A stretch of DNA of 56,237 bases from positions 1-56,237 of the forward strand of contig NZ_BJED01000023.1 in NCBI RefSeq assembly GCF_005405485.1, written 5' to 3'. The notes below the pieces were generated by a model. The model was not told the DNA's origin, did not search any database, and was given only the letters and a program-made list of their open reading frames with translations. Below are positions 35,911 through 44,094 of the stretch, piece by piece; positions within the stretch are counted from its first letter, which is position 1; the number at the start of each line of letters is the position of its first letter. A program made the translations under genes and the position numbers. Source of the stretch: Enterococcus hulanensis (GTDB lineage: Bacteria > Bacillota > Bacilli > Lactobacillales > Enterococcaceae).

Positions 35911-36549
35911 ATGATGAGGAAACGTGTGTTGATTGAGTTAGTATTAACACTGATTATCCTAGGTGTAAGTTTTTGGAATATTAGACAGCAACAAGAGTCA
36001 GTTTTTTTTGAGGAAACAATAGCAAATTTGAAAGAAAAACAAAAAGTCTCTAAAAGAAGCACCGATAGATTGATTTCTGAGAATGAACGCTTATCTTATG
36101 AAGTTTCAGAGTCTTCGAAAATATTAAAAAAGACAAGGCAAATATATAATAACTCTGGAACAAATTTGGACTTGAATTCGGAATTTGTAAATGTAGTGAC
36201 GAAGTTATTTGCAGCAAATTTGAACTTTACACCTGAAAACTATGTAGATAGAAAAAATGAAGTTTCCGGCTTTTTGTCTGAGGAATTGAGTAAAGAATAT
36301 TTTGGAGAAAATAGAAAGACGTATCAAGATGCAAATGATACAACCTCAAAATTGGTCTCACTAGATATATACACTAAAGGGCTTCAACAAGATGACCTAG
36401 AGGGTTTAGTTGTTATCTATTACAAAAGTAAGCATAGCGACCAAGATTGGATAAGAGGGATGAATATCTTTAAGATTACTTACAATAGCAAATCAGAGAA
36501 AGTTACTAATATTATCAATTTAGGAAGTGAATATTCAAACGATAAATAA
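35911..36549 (+). CDS. Second TcpC/VirB8-like single-pass protein
   Basis: A 212-aa protein with a short basic start, one membrane helix (about 6-25), a coiled-coil stretch (about 30-75) and a C-terminal NTF2-like domain. It resembles half of TcpC. ATG 35911 (or 35914) follows GGGGAGAG; an extension to 35896 is possible. It is the last recognisable transfer gene; the sequence changes to insertion-element DNA soon after. Two such proteins in one element is unusual but not unique. Confidence 0.6.
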   Translation: MMRKRVLIELVLTLIILGVSFWNIRQQQESVFFEETIANLKEKQKVSKRSTDRLISENERLSYEVSESSKILKKTRQIYNNSGTNLDLNSEFVNVVTKLFAANLNFTPENYVDRKNEVSGFLSEELSKEYFGENRKTYQDANDTTSKLVSLDIYTKGLQQDDLEGLVVIYYKSKHSDQDWIRGMNIFKITYNSKSEKVTNIINLGSEYSNDK

Positions 36550-36589
36550 AGTGAGGAATAAAGAATAATTATCTTTTATAGGGGCTATG

Positions 36590-37954
36590 GGAGAGTGTAA
36601 TATTAACTGTGTAAGTAACCGCTAATCCTAGGTAGGTGGTGGCTTCACAGTTTTTATTTTTCTAAAATGAAACTAAGAGGTGATTTTATTATGGCTAGAA
36701 AGAAAAGAAATCCTGATGCTGAAAAGCTAGCTGAAACCATTTTAAACGCTTATCAACCTGAATCTGTAGAAGACATGCAAGATGCCTTAAAAGATGTATT
36801 TGGACCCTTATTTGAGAAAATGCTGCAGGGAGAATTAAACAACCATTTAGGATATGACCCTCATTCGAAAGAACCCAAAGAACATGAAAACCGCCGAAAT
36901 GGTTATGGGAATAAAACACTTAAAACAAGTTTTGGCGAAGTAGATATTCATGTCCCTAGAGATCGTGATGCCTCTTTTGATCCTGAACTGATTCCTAAGA
37001 GAAAGCGAGATGTCTCCGACATCGAAGGCAAAGTTCTTTCGATGTATGCTCGTGGAATGAGCCAGCGAGATATTTCCGCAACGATTGAAGATATCTATGG
37101 CTTTGATATCTCTCATGAAATGATTTCAGATATCACAGACGCCGTACTTCCTGAATTAGAAGAATGGCAAGCTCGTCCACTAGCTAAATGCTATGCCTTC
37201 TTATTCGTTGACTGTATGTATGTCACCTTACGTGAAAACTATGAAGCCAAGGAATATGCGGTGTATACGATTCTTGGTTATGACCTTAAAGGAAACAAAG
37301 AGATCTTAGGTTTATGGCTCCATCAAACAGAATCTAAAAATCGCTGGATGCAAGTATTTGATGAATTGAAATCTCGTGGCGTAGAAGATGTCTTTTTCAT
37401 TTCGATGGATGGTGTTTCTGGTCTCGAAGAAGGGGCGAAAGCGATCTTCCCGTCCGTCATTGTTCAACGTTGTATTGTTCACCTTGTTCGAAATGCGCTG
37501 CGATACATTCCGAGTAAGGATTACAAGGAAGTCTGTAAGGATATGAAAAAATTTTATGGGGCGTCTTCTCTTAATGCCGCACACGCCGCTTTTGATAGTT
37601 TCAAAAATCGGTGGTCCCAATATTCTGGTGCAGTAGATGTATGGAAACGAAACTTTGCCCATGTTGAACAATTGTTTGATTATGGCAGTGCCATTCGAAA
37701 AATCATGTACACGACAAACGCCGTGGAGAGTGTCCATTCCAGCTTTAGAAAAGTCACCAAAAAAGGAGCGTTCTCCAATGAGAATGCGCTCCTTAAGTTG
37801 CTTTATTTACGTACGAAAGAGTTACACACGAAGTGGGCTGGCGGTCGTATCCAAAACTGGGCTATGGTACTCAATCAGTTAATGGTCAACGAAACCTTCT
37901 CTTCTCGAATTGAAAAGTATGCCATTTACCTTCCGTAAGGGCAGGTTTATTTAA
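36590..37954 (+). mobile_element. IS256-family insertion sequence, right end apparently lost
   Basis: The element carries an intact transposase gene. A candidate left inverted repeat (around AGAGTGTAATATTAACTGTG, about 36592-36611) precedes it. No inverted copy of this sequence is visible within the ~100 bases after the gene. The right end was probably removed at about 37954. Boundaries are estimates. Confidence 0.65.
36691..37938 (+). CDS. IS256-family transposase
   Basis: A 415-aa mutator-type DDE transposase of full length. The catalytic acidic residues lie in FLFVDCMYVT (Asp), FFISMDGVSG (Asp) and TTNAVESVHSSFRK (Glu). RCIVHLVRNALRYIP is the conserved helical insertion motif. ATG 36691 follows AAGAGGTGAT; an upstream in-frame ATG (36667) has no ribosome site. 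It marks where the conjugative element stops being recognisable. A decayed relative on the minus strand lies at 53755-54400. Confidence 0.95.
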   Translation: MARKKRNPDAEKLAETILNAYQPESVEDMQDALKDVFGPLFEKMLQGELNNHLGYDPHSKEPKEHENRRNGYGNKTLKTSFGEVDIHVPRDRDASFDPELIPKRKRDVSDIEGKVLSMYARGMSQRDISATIEDIYGFDISHEMISDITDAVLPELEEWQARPLAKCYAFLFVDCMYVTLRENYEAKEYAVYTILGYDLKGNKEILGLWLHQTESKNRWMQVFDELKSRGVEDVFFISMDGVSGLEEGAKAIFPSVIVQRCIVHLVRNALRYIPSKDYKEVCKDMKKFYGASSLNAAHAAFDSFKNRWSQYSGAVDVWKRNFAHVEQLFDYGSAIRKIMYTTNAVESVHSSFRKVTKKGAFSNENALLKLLYLRTKELHTKWAGGRIQNWAMVLNQLMVNETFSSRIEKYAIYLP

Positions 37955-38035
37955 CTATACGTTCAATCAGTTTTCTACTACTTGCTTAAAAATACTGTGA
38001 GAGGCTATTTATTAGAAAACTTAATTAATTAACTT

Positions 38036-38221
38036 CTACAGTTTAGTTGACAAACCCAGGAAGGCACCTTCTCCGTGTTTTTCATACTCTTGAATCCATC
38101 GGTATATGGAATTAGAATGGACTCCCAATTTTTTTGTAACAGTTTGGACTGGTATGCTTTCATTTAAAGAAAGTAAAGCAGCTTGTCGTTTGAATTCTTG
38201 TGTGAATGATCTGTGTTTCAT
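38036..38221 (-). pseudogene. Truncated transposase orfA fragment (IS3-type HTH)
   Basis: A 61-residue N-terminal fragment with the HTH of IS3-type OrfA proteins (HRSFTQEFKRQAALLSLNES, VTKKLGVHSNSIYRWIQEYE). Normal OrfA proteins are about 90-170 residues and are followed by orfB, which is absent. It has a GGGGGATTT site before the ATG but is not a working transposase. Confidence 0.75.
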
Positions 38222-38430
38222 AGTAAATCCCCCTCAAATTCCCTTAACTTGATGTCGACTATAGTATTATAACCCGTCCAAATAAGTAATCTAATCGGCT
38301 GTTAACTAAAGTGTTGTAGGTCCCATGAATTTCACTTATATTTTTCTAAAACTCTTACTGAGGGGATTAAGGAGAAACGATATTTTCGCTTCTCCTTTTT
38401 TTGAACAAAACTGACTTTTCAATTAGAAGA
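38222..38430. other. Intergenic segment with terminator-like hairpin
   Basis: No gene. A hairpin at about 38369-38401 (GGAGAAACG with CGCTTCTCC, one mismatch) is followed by T residues on the plus strand. It separates the transposase fragment from the AraC-type gene. Confidence 0.5.
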
Positions 38431-39300
38431 CTAGCACATAATGTTTTTACGATATTTAGTTGGCGTCATACCAACGAATGAACGAAAGACTTTACAGAAA
38501 TAACTAGTTCTAGTGTATCCTATTTTTTTTGAAATGATATTAATGCATAAGTCAGATTGAGTTAAAAGGATTTTTGCTTTTTCAATTCTTTTCTTGTTCA
38601 AATAAGTATTAAAATTTATACCACTCTCTTTTTTAAACATACGGCTAAAATGAAACTGACTAAGATAAACATGATCCGCGACATCTTTAATCGTCAAATC
38701 AGAAGCGAAGTTCTTATCTATATAGGTAAGAGCTTCAGAAATATCCGTTTTTTTTGAAATGCTAGTATTCCGTATTTCTTCTTTATTTGTAAGTAAATCT
38801 AAATTAATTTGATTAAGAAAAATCGTATTCTTAAAATCATAGCCGATAGTTGTTTCAACTAAGGATGTGTCAGATTCAAATTGATTTTTAGAAAAATTAT
38901 TATCTGTAGATTTTGACTGAGATAATTCTGGAGAGGGTTTCCAACAATTAGTGATTGGATATGAGTGAGGTAATATATCTTCAGTAACATTCTTTAACTC
39001 TATCTGTTCGATTGATACGAATCCAATCAATTGATTGTTTTGAAAAGCAGGTATTGAAATACCCTCAAGTCCATCATGATTGCGACTAATGCTGAAATTT
39101 CTATTTTGGTAAAGGTCCGTTTGCTCAATTGAAGTGTATTGTTGACAAAGAGTATTAAGTTCTGGCTTCAAACATATTTTCGGACAAAAGATTGGGAAGT
39201 TGAGCCGATCAGAAAATCCCTTTCCTTTTATATTTACAATGTATGTAAATGAAGAATCTTGAATGATTTTGAAAAGATCCATAGAATTTTGGGTATTCAA
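38431..39300 (-). CDS. PocR-type sensory domain / AraC-family regulator
   Basis: A 289-aa regulator. The C-terminal ~100 residues are two AraC HTH motifs (LTIKDVADHVYLSQFHFSRM and INIISKKIGYTRTSYFCKVF). The N-terminal ~150 residues resemble the PocR ligand-binding domain, with clustered cysteines (FCPKICLKPELNTLC). PocR proteins activate B12-dependent catabolic and cobalamin genes in enterobacteria and Listeria. It starts at TTG behind AAAGGAGG. It lies beside the B12-uptake genes and is a candidate activator of the ornithine/B12 island. Confidence 0.75.
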   Translation of the reverse strand: MNTQNSMDLFKIIQDSSFTYIVNIKGKGFSDRLNFPIFCPKICLKPELNTLCQQYTSIEQTDLYQNRNFSISRNHDGLEGISIPAFQNNQLIGFVSIEQIELKNVTEDILPHSYPITNCWKPSPELSQSKSTDNNFSKNQFESDTSLVETTIGYDFKNTIFLNQINLDLLTNKEEIRNTSISKKTDISEALTYIDKNFASDLTIKDVADHVYLSQFHFSRMFKKESGINFNTYLNKKRIEKAKILLTQSDLCINIISKKIGYTRTSYFCKVFRSFVGMTPTKYRKNIMC

Positions 39301-39583
39301 AATGACAACCTCCTTTTAGATTCATATAATTATTTTTTTAAGTAAAATTCCATCTTACCCTAGAGATTTATTCTTTCTTATGAAATTCAAAAATGAGAAG
39401 AACAAACCAATTGACTATGCAGTAAAGAATCCCAATATGACATATTCACAAAAGGAGAAGTATCTCGAAGTGAAGTAGTAACGGAATTTACTTGATAAAT
39501 AGAATGGCCAAACTTTATTCGTGATCGAAATCAATTTACTTCACTTAAAAAATCTTTGTATTTGATTATCTTTAAACAGATTT

Positions 39584-40159
39584 TTAGCTTGATAGTTGCC
39601 ATTTCTGAAGTGTTTTAGCTAATAATTTTCCTAGAATAGGAGCTAGTAGAATGTAAAATATGACGTTGCCTATTGCATGCATAGCATCCGTGGGAATACC
39701 AGCCAGATAATAGGGTAAGAAGGCAGCAATACCAAAGAATGGAGCTTGAATAGCAGAAATAAACAGACCAAATAATAGACCAGTGATTCCTGCATAGATG
39801 GCTTGTAAAATAATACTATTTTTGAATTGTGGTAGCTGTTTCAACACGCCTGTCAAAAAGATGATCAAAAAATAGGTAATGATTTGCGCAATTGTCCAAA
39901 TTCCCATGCCCATATAAAAATTTGTTATCAAGATCGAGAGAATGCTGACTATCAACCCTTGATAGACTCCCCAATAGATTGTAATGATCAATATTATTGC
40001 TGTAACGGGTTGGACATTTACAATAAATTGAAAAAAGGAACGACTTACAACACAGAGTGCAATCATCATAGACAATAAACTCAATTCTTTGACACTTAGT
40101 GAAAAGATAGAATAGATCTTATTAGAATTGTTCAAGCTTAAACACCACGCGATCGCCAT
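39584..40159 (-). CDS. ECF transporter S component, probably for cobalamin
   Basis: A 191-aa (or slightly shorter) protein with about six membrane helices and the PYYLAGIPTDAMHAIGN segment typical of ECF S components. These capture a vitamin and then dock on the shared EcfA/A'/T energising module, encoded elsewhere. Substrate is inferred as B12 because the upstream gene is a transcobalamin-like lipoprotein and a cobalamin riboswitch precedes the pair. The predicted start overlaps the lipoprotein stop by 38 bases and has no clear ribosome site; a TTG inside the overlap is an alternative. Confidence 0.75.
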   Translation of the reverse strand: MAIAWCLSLNNSNKIYSIFSLSVKELSLLSMMIALCVVSRSFFQFIVNVQPVTAIILIITIYWGVYQGLIVSILSILITNFYMGMGIWTIAQIITYFLIIFLTGVLKQLPQFKNSIILQAIYAGITGLLFGLFISAIQAPFFGIAAFLPYYLAGIPTDAMHAIGNVIFYILLAPILGKLLAKTLQKWQLSS

Positions 40160-40529
40160 CCTTTAACACAACATCTTTTGCTCCAGAATTTACTTGTTCA
40201 TCATTTATCGTAAATACCCAATATTTATTTTTTTTATCATCTTGTGCATGCCCATCAATTGAACTTATCATACCGTCATTATCCTCAATCGCATAATTCT
40301 TCTTGAGTACATCAAACAACTTCTCACCATCCTCAAAAACTATTTCTCTTTTCGATAGCTCACTTTCTTCATCTAATAAGGTAATTGTTGTTTTCTTTTC
40401 GACTTCCTTACTATTGGATACCTCTTCCTTGATCGTTGATTTATCAGTTGAATCTACTTTATTTGTCTTGCAGCCGCTAAATGTCAGCAGACTTATTAAT
40501 AGTGTAAAAACTAAAACTTTTCTCTTCAC
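40122..40529 (-). CDS. DUF4430 (transcobalamin-like) lipoprotein, candidate B12-binding protein
   Basis: A 135-aa lipoprotein: signal peptide, lipobox FSGC (Cys20), a Ser/Lys/Glu linker (21-48), then a DUF4430 domain (about 49-135). Conserved features are GEKLFDVLKKNY, YWVFTINDEQVNSGA and the C-terminal LKDGDRVVFKLE. This fold resembles the C-terminal beta-domain of eukaryotic transcobalamin and intrinsic factor. GTG 40529 follows AAGGAGA; a longer reading to 40589 would cross the riboswitch terminator. It likely hands cobalamin to the S component encoded next. Confidence 0.75.
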   Translation of the reverse strand: MKRKVLVFTLLISLLTFSGCKTNKVDSTDKSTIKEEVSNSKEVEKKTTITLLDEESELSKREIVFEDGEKLFDVLKKNYAIEDNDGMISSIDGHAQDDKKNKYWVFTINDEQVNSGAKDVVLKDGDRVVFKLEQF

Positions 40530-40560
40530 ATCAATTCTCCTTCTTTGTTGCTGACTAAAA

Positions 40561-40587
40561 AGGACACCCTGAAATAGAAGGGTGTCC
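40561..40587 (-). terminator. Terminator of the B12 riboswitch expression platform
   Basis: A perfect 8-bp stem (40562-40569 with 40580-40587) is followed on the minus strand by TTTTTAG. It lies between the cobalamin aptamer and the DUF4430 ribosome site, the position expected for a riboswitch-controlled terminator. Confidence 0.8.
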
Positions 40588-40601
40588 AAAAAATAGCTTG
40601 A

Positions 40602-40722
40602 AACAAACGACCCTGATATTGCTTGTTCTTCTCAATCAAGATTAGTTTCTGACTTTGCATTAAGCATTCACAGTAGAAAGGGGCTGTAAAGGTATTTCAC
40701 CTTTTTCCTAATCACTGATTGA
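40602..40722 (-). ncRNA. Cobalamin riboswitch upstream of DUF4430/S-component genes
   Basis: On the minus strand the conserved B12 aptamer core is visible: GGAAAAAGGTGAAATACC, then CAGCCCC, then CTACTGTGA, and finally AGTCAGAA. P1 is a 7-bp stem (40716-40722 with 40632-40638). A downstream hairpin (40602-40606 with 40623-40627) has GGG in its loop, able to kiss the CCCC of the aptamer (40680-40683). With the adjoining terminator this should switch off uptake genes when B12 is plentiful. It begins only eight bases after the adenosyltransferase stop. Confidence 0.88.
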
Positions 40723-40729
40723 AATTTAT

Positions 40730-41299
40730 TTAATTTTTGAAAACATTGTCACTGTTACGATAGAATACTTCAGTTTCACTTTTTTGGTTATTTGTGTAAC
40801 GTGCGATCATGAAAAGGTAATCAGATAAACGATTAATAAAAACGTATGCATGAGTATTGATCTCTTCTTGCTCCATCAGTGTAACAATACGACGCTCCAC
40901 TTTACGACAAACTGCTCGCGCGTAGTGTAACCAAGAAGCTAAGGAATCTCCGCCAGGTAATATGAATCTCTTAATGGCAGGGGTCTCTTTTGTGTACCAA
41001 TCGATTTTGTTTTCTAGCCATTTTGTGGCATCTGCTGTGATTCGTAATGGGAAACATTCCTCTAAATTGGCTAAGTCCGTTCCTACATCGAACAACAAGT
41101 GCCGTATTTCGATAAGTTCAATCGCTAATTTATTGGATATTTCTTGATCTTTTTCTAGTTGACTGATAATTAAGCCGACTAGTGAGTTTAATTCGTCCAC
41201 CTCTCCGTATGCTTCAATACGGGGGGAATTTTTCATAAGACGAGGTCTACCAATAGCGCTAGTTTTTCCTTTATCACCACTTCGAGTATAAACTTTCAT
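40730..41299 (-). CDS. PduO-type cob(I)alamin adenosyltransferase
   Basis: A 189-aa ATP:corrinoid adenosyltransferase that makes adenosylcobalamin, the cofactor of ornithine aminomutase. Family motifs are YTRSGDKGKTS at the N terminus (ATP contact), RFILPGG, ARAVCRKVERR and NRLSDYLF. Length is normal for PduO/MMAB enzymes. AAAGG precedes the ATG. The gene is divergent from orr and directly upstream of the riboswitch on its own strand, so it escapes riboswitch control while downstream uptake genes do not. Confidence 0.95.
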   Translation of the reverse strand: MKVYTRSGDKGKTSAIGRPRLMKNSPRIEAYGEVDELNSLVGLIISQLEKDQEISNKLAIELIEIRHLLFDVGTDLANLEECFPLRITADATKWLENKIDWYTKETPAIKRFILPGGDSLASWLHYARAVCRKVERRIVTLMEQEEINTHAYVFINRLSDYLFMIARYTNNQKSETEVFYRNSDNVFKN

Positions 41300-41381
41300 T
41301 GCACCAAAACCTTTCTAAGAAAATTTAGGAAGCGTATACATTTAAAATAACAGATCATTCACGAATAAGTATTCTAAAAAC

Positions 41382-41473
41382 GAATGTTTACTATGCTAAT
41401 TTGTATTATTTATCGAAGGAAAGATTAAAAATTTAAAATAGTCGATTTTTGAATAGTAACTATGCTTATTTGT
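41382..41473. repeat. Two direct repeats in the divergent adenosyltransferase-orr region
   Basis: GAAT-N4-ACTATGCTAATTTGT (41382-41404) and GAAT-N4-ACTATGCTTATTTGT (41451-41473) are 69 bases apart in the same orientation; one mismatch interrupts the 15-base core. A short palindrome GAATAAGTATTC (41363-41374) lies just upstream. Tandem direct repeats are the usual binding pattern of AraC-type activators. Candidate operators for the PocR/AraC or LysR regulator. Confidence 0.55.
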
Positions 41474-41543
41474 GAAAAATTTGTCCAAAAGAAAACGTAT
41501 GATTTGTTTTGTAAGCGATTTACAAAAAGAAAGGACGAATGCT

Positions 41544-42620
41544 ATGAAAAATCCGAGAATAGTAGTTGATCGGACAAAGTTGAGAGAGAACATTTCATTT
41601 ATTGCTTCAAAATTGAAGAATCACGAACTTTCGATCATGGCTGTAACAAAGGTATTCAATGCACATCCACAAGTGATCGCTTTGTACGATGAATTTCCTG
41701 AAATTTCATATTATGGTGATTCACGCATTGAGAATTTGATGAGTTATCAGGACTCGAAAAAGCAAAAAGTATTGATTCGATTGCCAATGATTAGTGAGAT
41801 TCCTGAAGTGGTTCAATATGCGGATATCAGTTTTAATTCTGAACTGGAGACGATAAAACAACTTGATCAAGAAGCAGAAAAGCAAAAGAAGAAACATAAG
41901 ATTGTCTTGATGGTTGACTTGGGTGATTTGCGTGAAGGATTTTTTGAGCGAGAGGAACTGTATGAGTGTATTCAAGCAGTTCTGAAGCTAGAAAATATTC
42001 AAATTTATGGTTTGGGAGTCAATTTAACCTGTTATGGTGCAATTATTCCCAGCTCGAAAAATTTAGGTAATTTGATTGATATTCAAAATGAAATCAAGCA
42101 ACACTATGACCTGACTCTGGAGATGATATCTGGCGGCAATTCCAGTTCTTTGTACTTGCTGGACTCGCCAAAAGATATTCTTCCAAAGGGAATAAATAAC
42201 TTGAGAATCGGCGAAAGCTTTGTACTTGGAAGAGAGACAGCATATGGAGGCGAATATGAGCAAATGCATCAAGATGCTTTTACCTTGGTAGCTGAAATCG
42301 TTGAAATCAAGGTAAAACCTTCTTATCCAATCGGAGAAATTGGAGTGGACGCTTTCGGTAAAAAGCCGCATTACGTTGATAAGGGAAACATGAAGCGATG
42401 TATCGTAGCAATCGGTCAACAAGATGTTGCACTCGATGATATCGCTCCGAAAGATAAGTCAATTGAACTATTGGGAGCAAGCTCAGATCATTTGCTATTG
42501 GATCTGACTCATACTAAACAGGAATATAAAGTTGGCGATGAAATTGAATTTTTGATGTCCTATGGTTCAGTTTTAAGTACGTTTACCAGTAAATACGTAA
42601 AAAAAGAATTTATTCGATAA
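41544..42620 (+). CDS. orr: Ornithine racemase
   Basis: A 358-aa PLP enzyme of the YhfX/alanine-racemase fold type III family that converts L-ornithine to D-ornithine, the substrate of the aminomutase. The PLP lysine is K36 in AVTKVF. SGGNSSS and NNLRIGESFVLGRE are phosphate- and active-site segments. ATG 41544 follows AAAGGAC; an upstream in-frame start (41472) gives a non-homologous extension. It is the first gene of the ornithine operon. The substrate is assigned from context with oraS/oraE/ord. Confidence 0.9.
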   Translation: MKNPRIVVDRTKLRENISFIASKLKNHELSIMAVTKVFNAHPQVIALYDEFPEISYYGDSRIENLMSYQDSKKQKVLIRLPMISEIPEVVQYADISFNSELETIKQLDQEAEKQKKKHKIVLMVDLGDLREGFFEREELYECIQAVLKLENIQIYGLGVNLTCYGAIIPSSKNLGNLIDIQNEIKQHYDLTLEMISGGNSSSLYLLDSPKDILPKGINNLRIGESFVLGRETAYGGEYEQMHQDAFTLVAEIVEIKVKPSYPIGEIGVDAFGKKPHYVDKGNMKRCIVAIGQQDVALDDIAPKDKSIELLGASSDHLLLDLTHTKQEYKVGDEIEFLMSYGSVLSTFTSKYVKKEFIR

Positions 42621-42634
42621 TAGGAGGGAAAACG

Positions 42635-44050
42635 ATGTCAACCAAGGAACAGCAAGAGACCCCATCAACGGATTCAGGAACTTTAAAACGGGGAATGAAA
42701 ATCCACCACGTTGCAATGCTTAGTGTCGGAGGAACAATCGGAACAGGACTATTTTTAGGAACAGGTTATGTTGTACAGCAATCTGGCCCAGGAGGAACAT
42801 TTATTGCATATGGGTTCGGGGCATTAATTATGGTTCTAATGATGCTTAGTATGGGAGAAATGCTTGTGCAAATTCCAGTCGCAGGAAATGTTCAGGCATA
42901 TGCATCGCAGTTTTTAGGATATGGAGCAGGTTTTACGGTTGGATGGGTGAAATGGCTGCAATTAGCGGTAACGGTGCCAACACAGATAGTGGCTTCTTCC
43001 ATTATTATGAGAAACATTATTCCACAGGTACCATCACTTGTCTGGATCATTGGGTTTGGTTTATTACTATTTTTCTTAAATTCTCGTTCAAATGAAGAAT
43101 ATGGCTCCTCATCCTTTTTCTTCAGTAGTATCAAAGTAATCTTAATAGTTGTGTTTGTATTAGTCGGTATTGGAATGATTTTAGGAGTTGGTGGCAATGG
43201 TGTTGGTTTAGCCAATTACACTAATGACGGTGGGTTATTTCCAACGGGCTTTAAGCCGATAATGATGTCGATGATGACAGCAGTTTTTGCATACAGCGGA
43301 GCTGATATGTTTGCAACTGCCGCTGGAGAAAGTGAAAACCCTGAGAAAAACCTTCCGCGGGCAATTAAGATCAGTTCTCTAAGTATCATTATCAGCTATG
43401 CATTGACCTTGTTTGTCTTAATTGCTGTTTTGCCATGGCGAGAAGCAGATTTAATGGGTAGTCCATTTGCTTATGTATTCGGAAAATTAGGTATTTCATC
43501 AGCAGAAATGATCATAAACTTAGTTGTCGTGACATCTGCTCTATCTTCAGCTAATGCCCACGTGTTTGCAGCTGTACGAACACTATGGTCAATGGGACAT
43601 TATGAGCAGGCACCAGGCTTTGTAAAGACAGTCAATAAACGAAAAGTACCGATGAATGCGCTGATTGTAACGATGATATTTACTGTATTTGCAGTAGCAT
43701 CAAGCTTTATCTCACCAGATGTTGTATATCTATTTCTAACTTCGTTTATCGGGGCTGCAGAATTAGTTGTTTACTCAATAACCGGGTTATGTGCTCTGAA
43801 GCATCGAAAGCATTTTTTAGCAGCGGGCAATACTATTTCCGATTTAAAATTCCGAATCCCGCTGTTTCCATTCGTGCCCATACTATTGGTCATTTTATGT
43901 ATCTTAGTCGCTACAGGAATGATTTTAGAACCAACACAACGTGGAGCATTAACTATGGGAGCACCAGTATTTATTGCATTATTTGTGGGAAGTACTTTAT
44001 GGGCAAATATGAAGAAAAAAGAGAAAGCACCGGATGACTCAGCTGAATAA
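42635..44050 (+). CDS. APC-family amino-acid permease, probable ornithine transporter
   Basis: A 471-aa protein with about twelve membrane helices. The first helix carries the APC signature VGGTIGTGLFLGTG (substrate backbone binding), and GESENPEKNLPRAIK is the conserved cytoplasmic loop. It resembles the basic/GABA-type amino acid transporter group. GGAGGG precedes the ATG, and it lies between orr and ord. Ornithine or arginine-derived ornithine import is inferred from the operon, not from specificity residues. Confidence 0.88.
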   Translation: MSTKEQQETPSTDSGTLKRGMKIHHVAMLSVGGTIGTGLFLGTGYVVQQSGPGGTFIAYGFGALIMVLMMLSMGEMLVQIPVAGNVQAYASQFLGYGAGFTVGWVKWLQLAVTVPTQIVASSIIMRNIIPQVPSLVWIIGFGLLLFFLNSRSNEEYGSSSFFFSSIKVILIVVFVLVGIGMILGVGGNGVGLANYTNDGGLFPTGFKPIMMSMMTAVFAYSGADMFATAAGESENPEKNLPRAIKISSLSIIISYALTLFVLIAVLPWREADLMGSPFAYVFGKLGISSAEMIINLVVVTSALSSANAHVFAAVRTLWSMGHYEQAPGFVKTVNKRKVPMNALIVTMIFTVFAVASSFISPDVVYLFLTSFIGAAELVVYSITGLCALKHRKHFLAAGNTISDLKFRIPLFPFVPILLVILCILVATGMILEPTQRGALTMGAPVFIALFVGSTLWANMKKKEKAPDDSAE

Positions 44051-44094
44051 ATTGGTAAACGATTAGTATAAAGAAAATAATAGGAGGAATTAAA

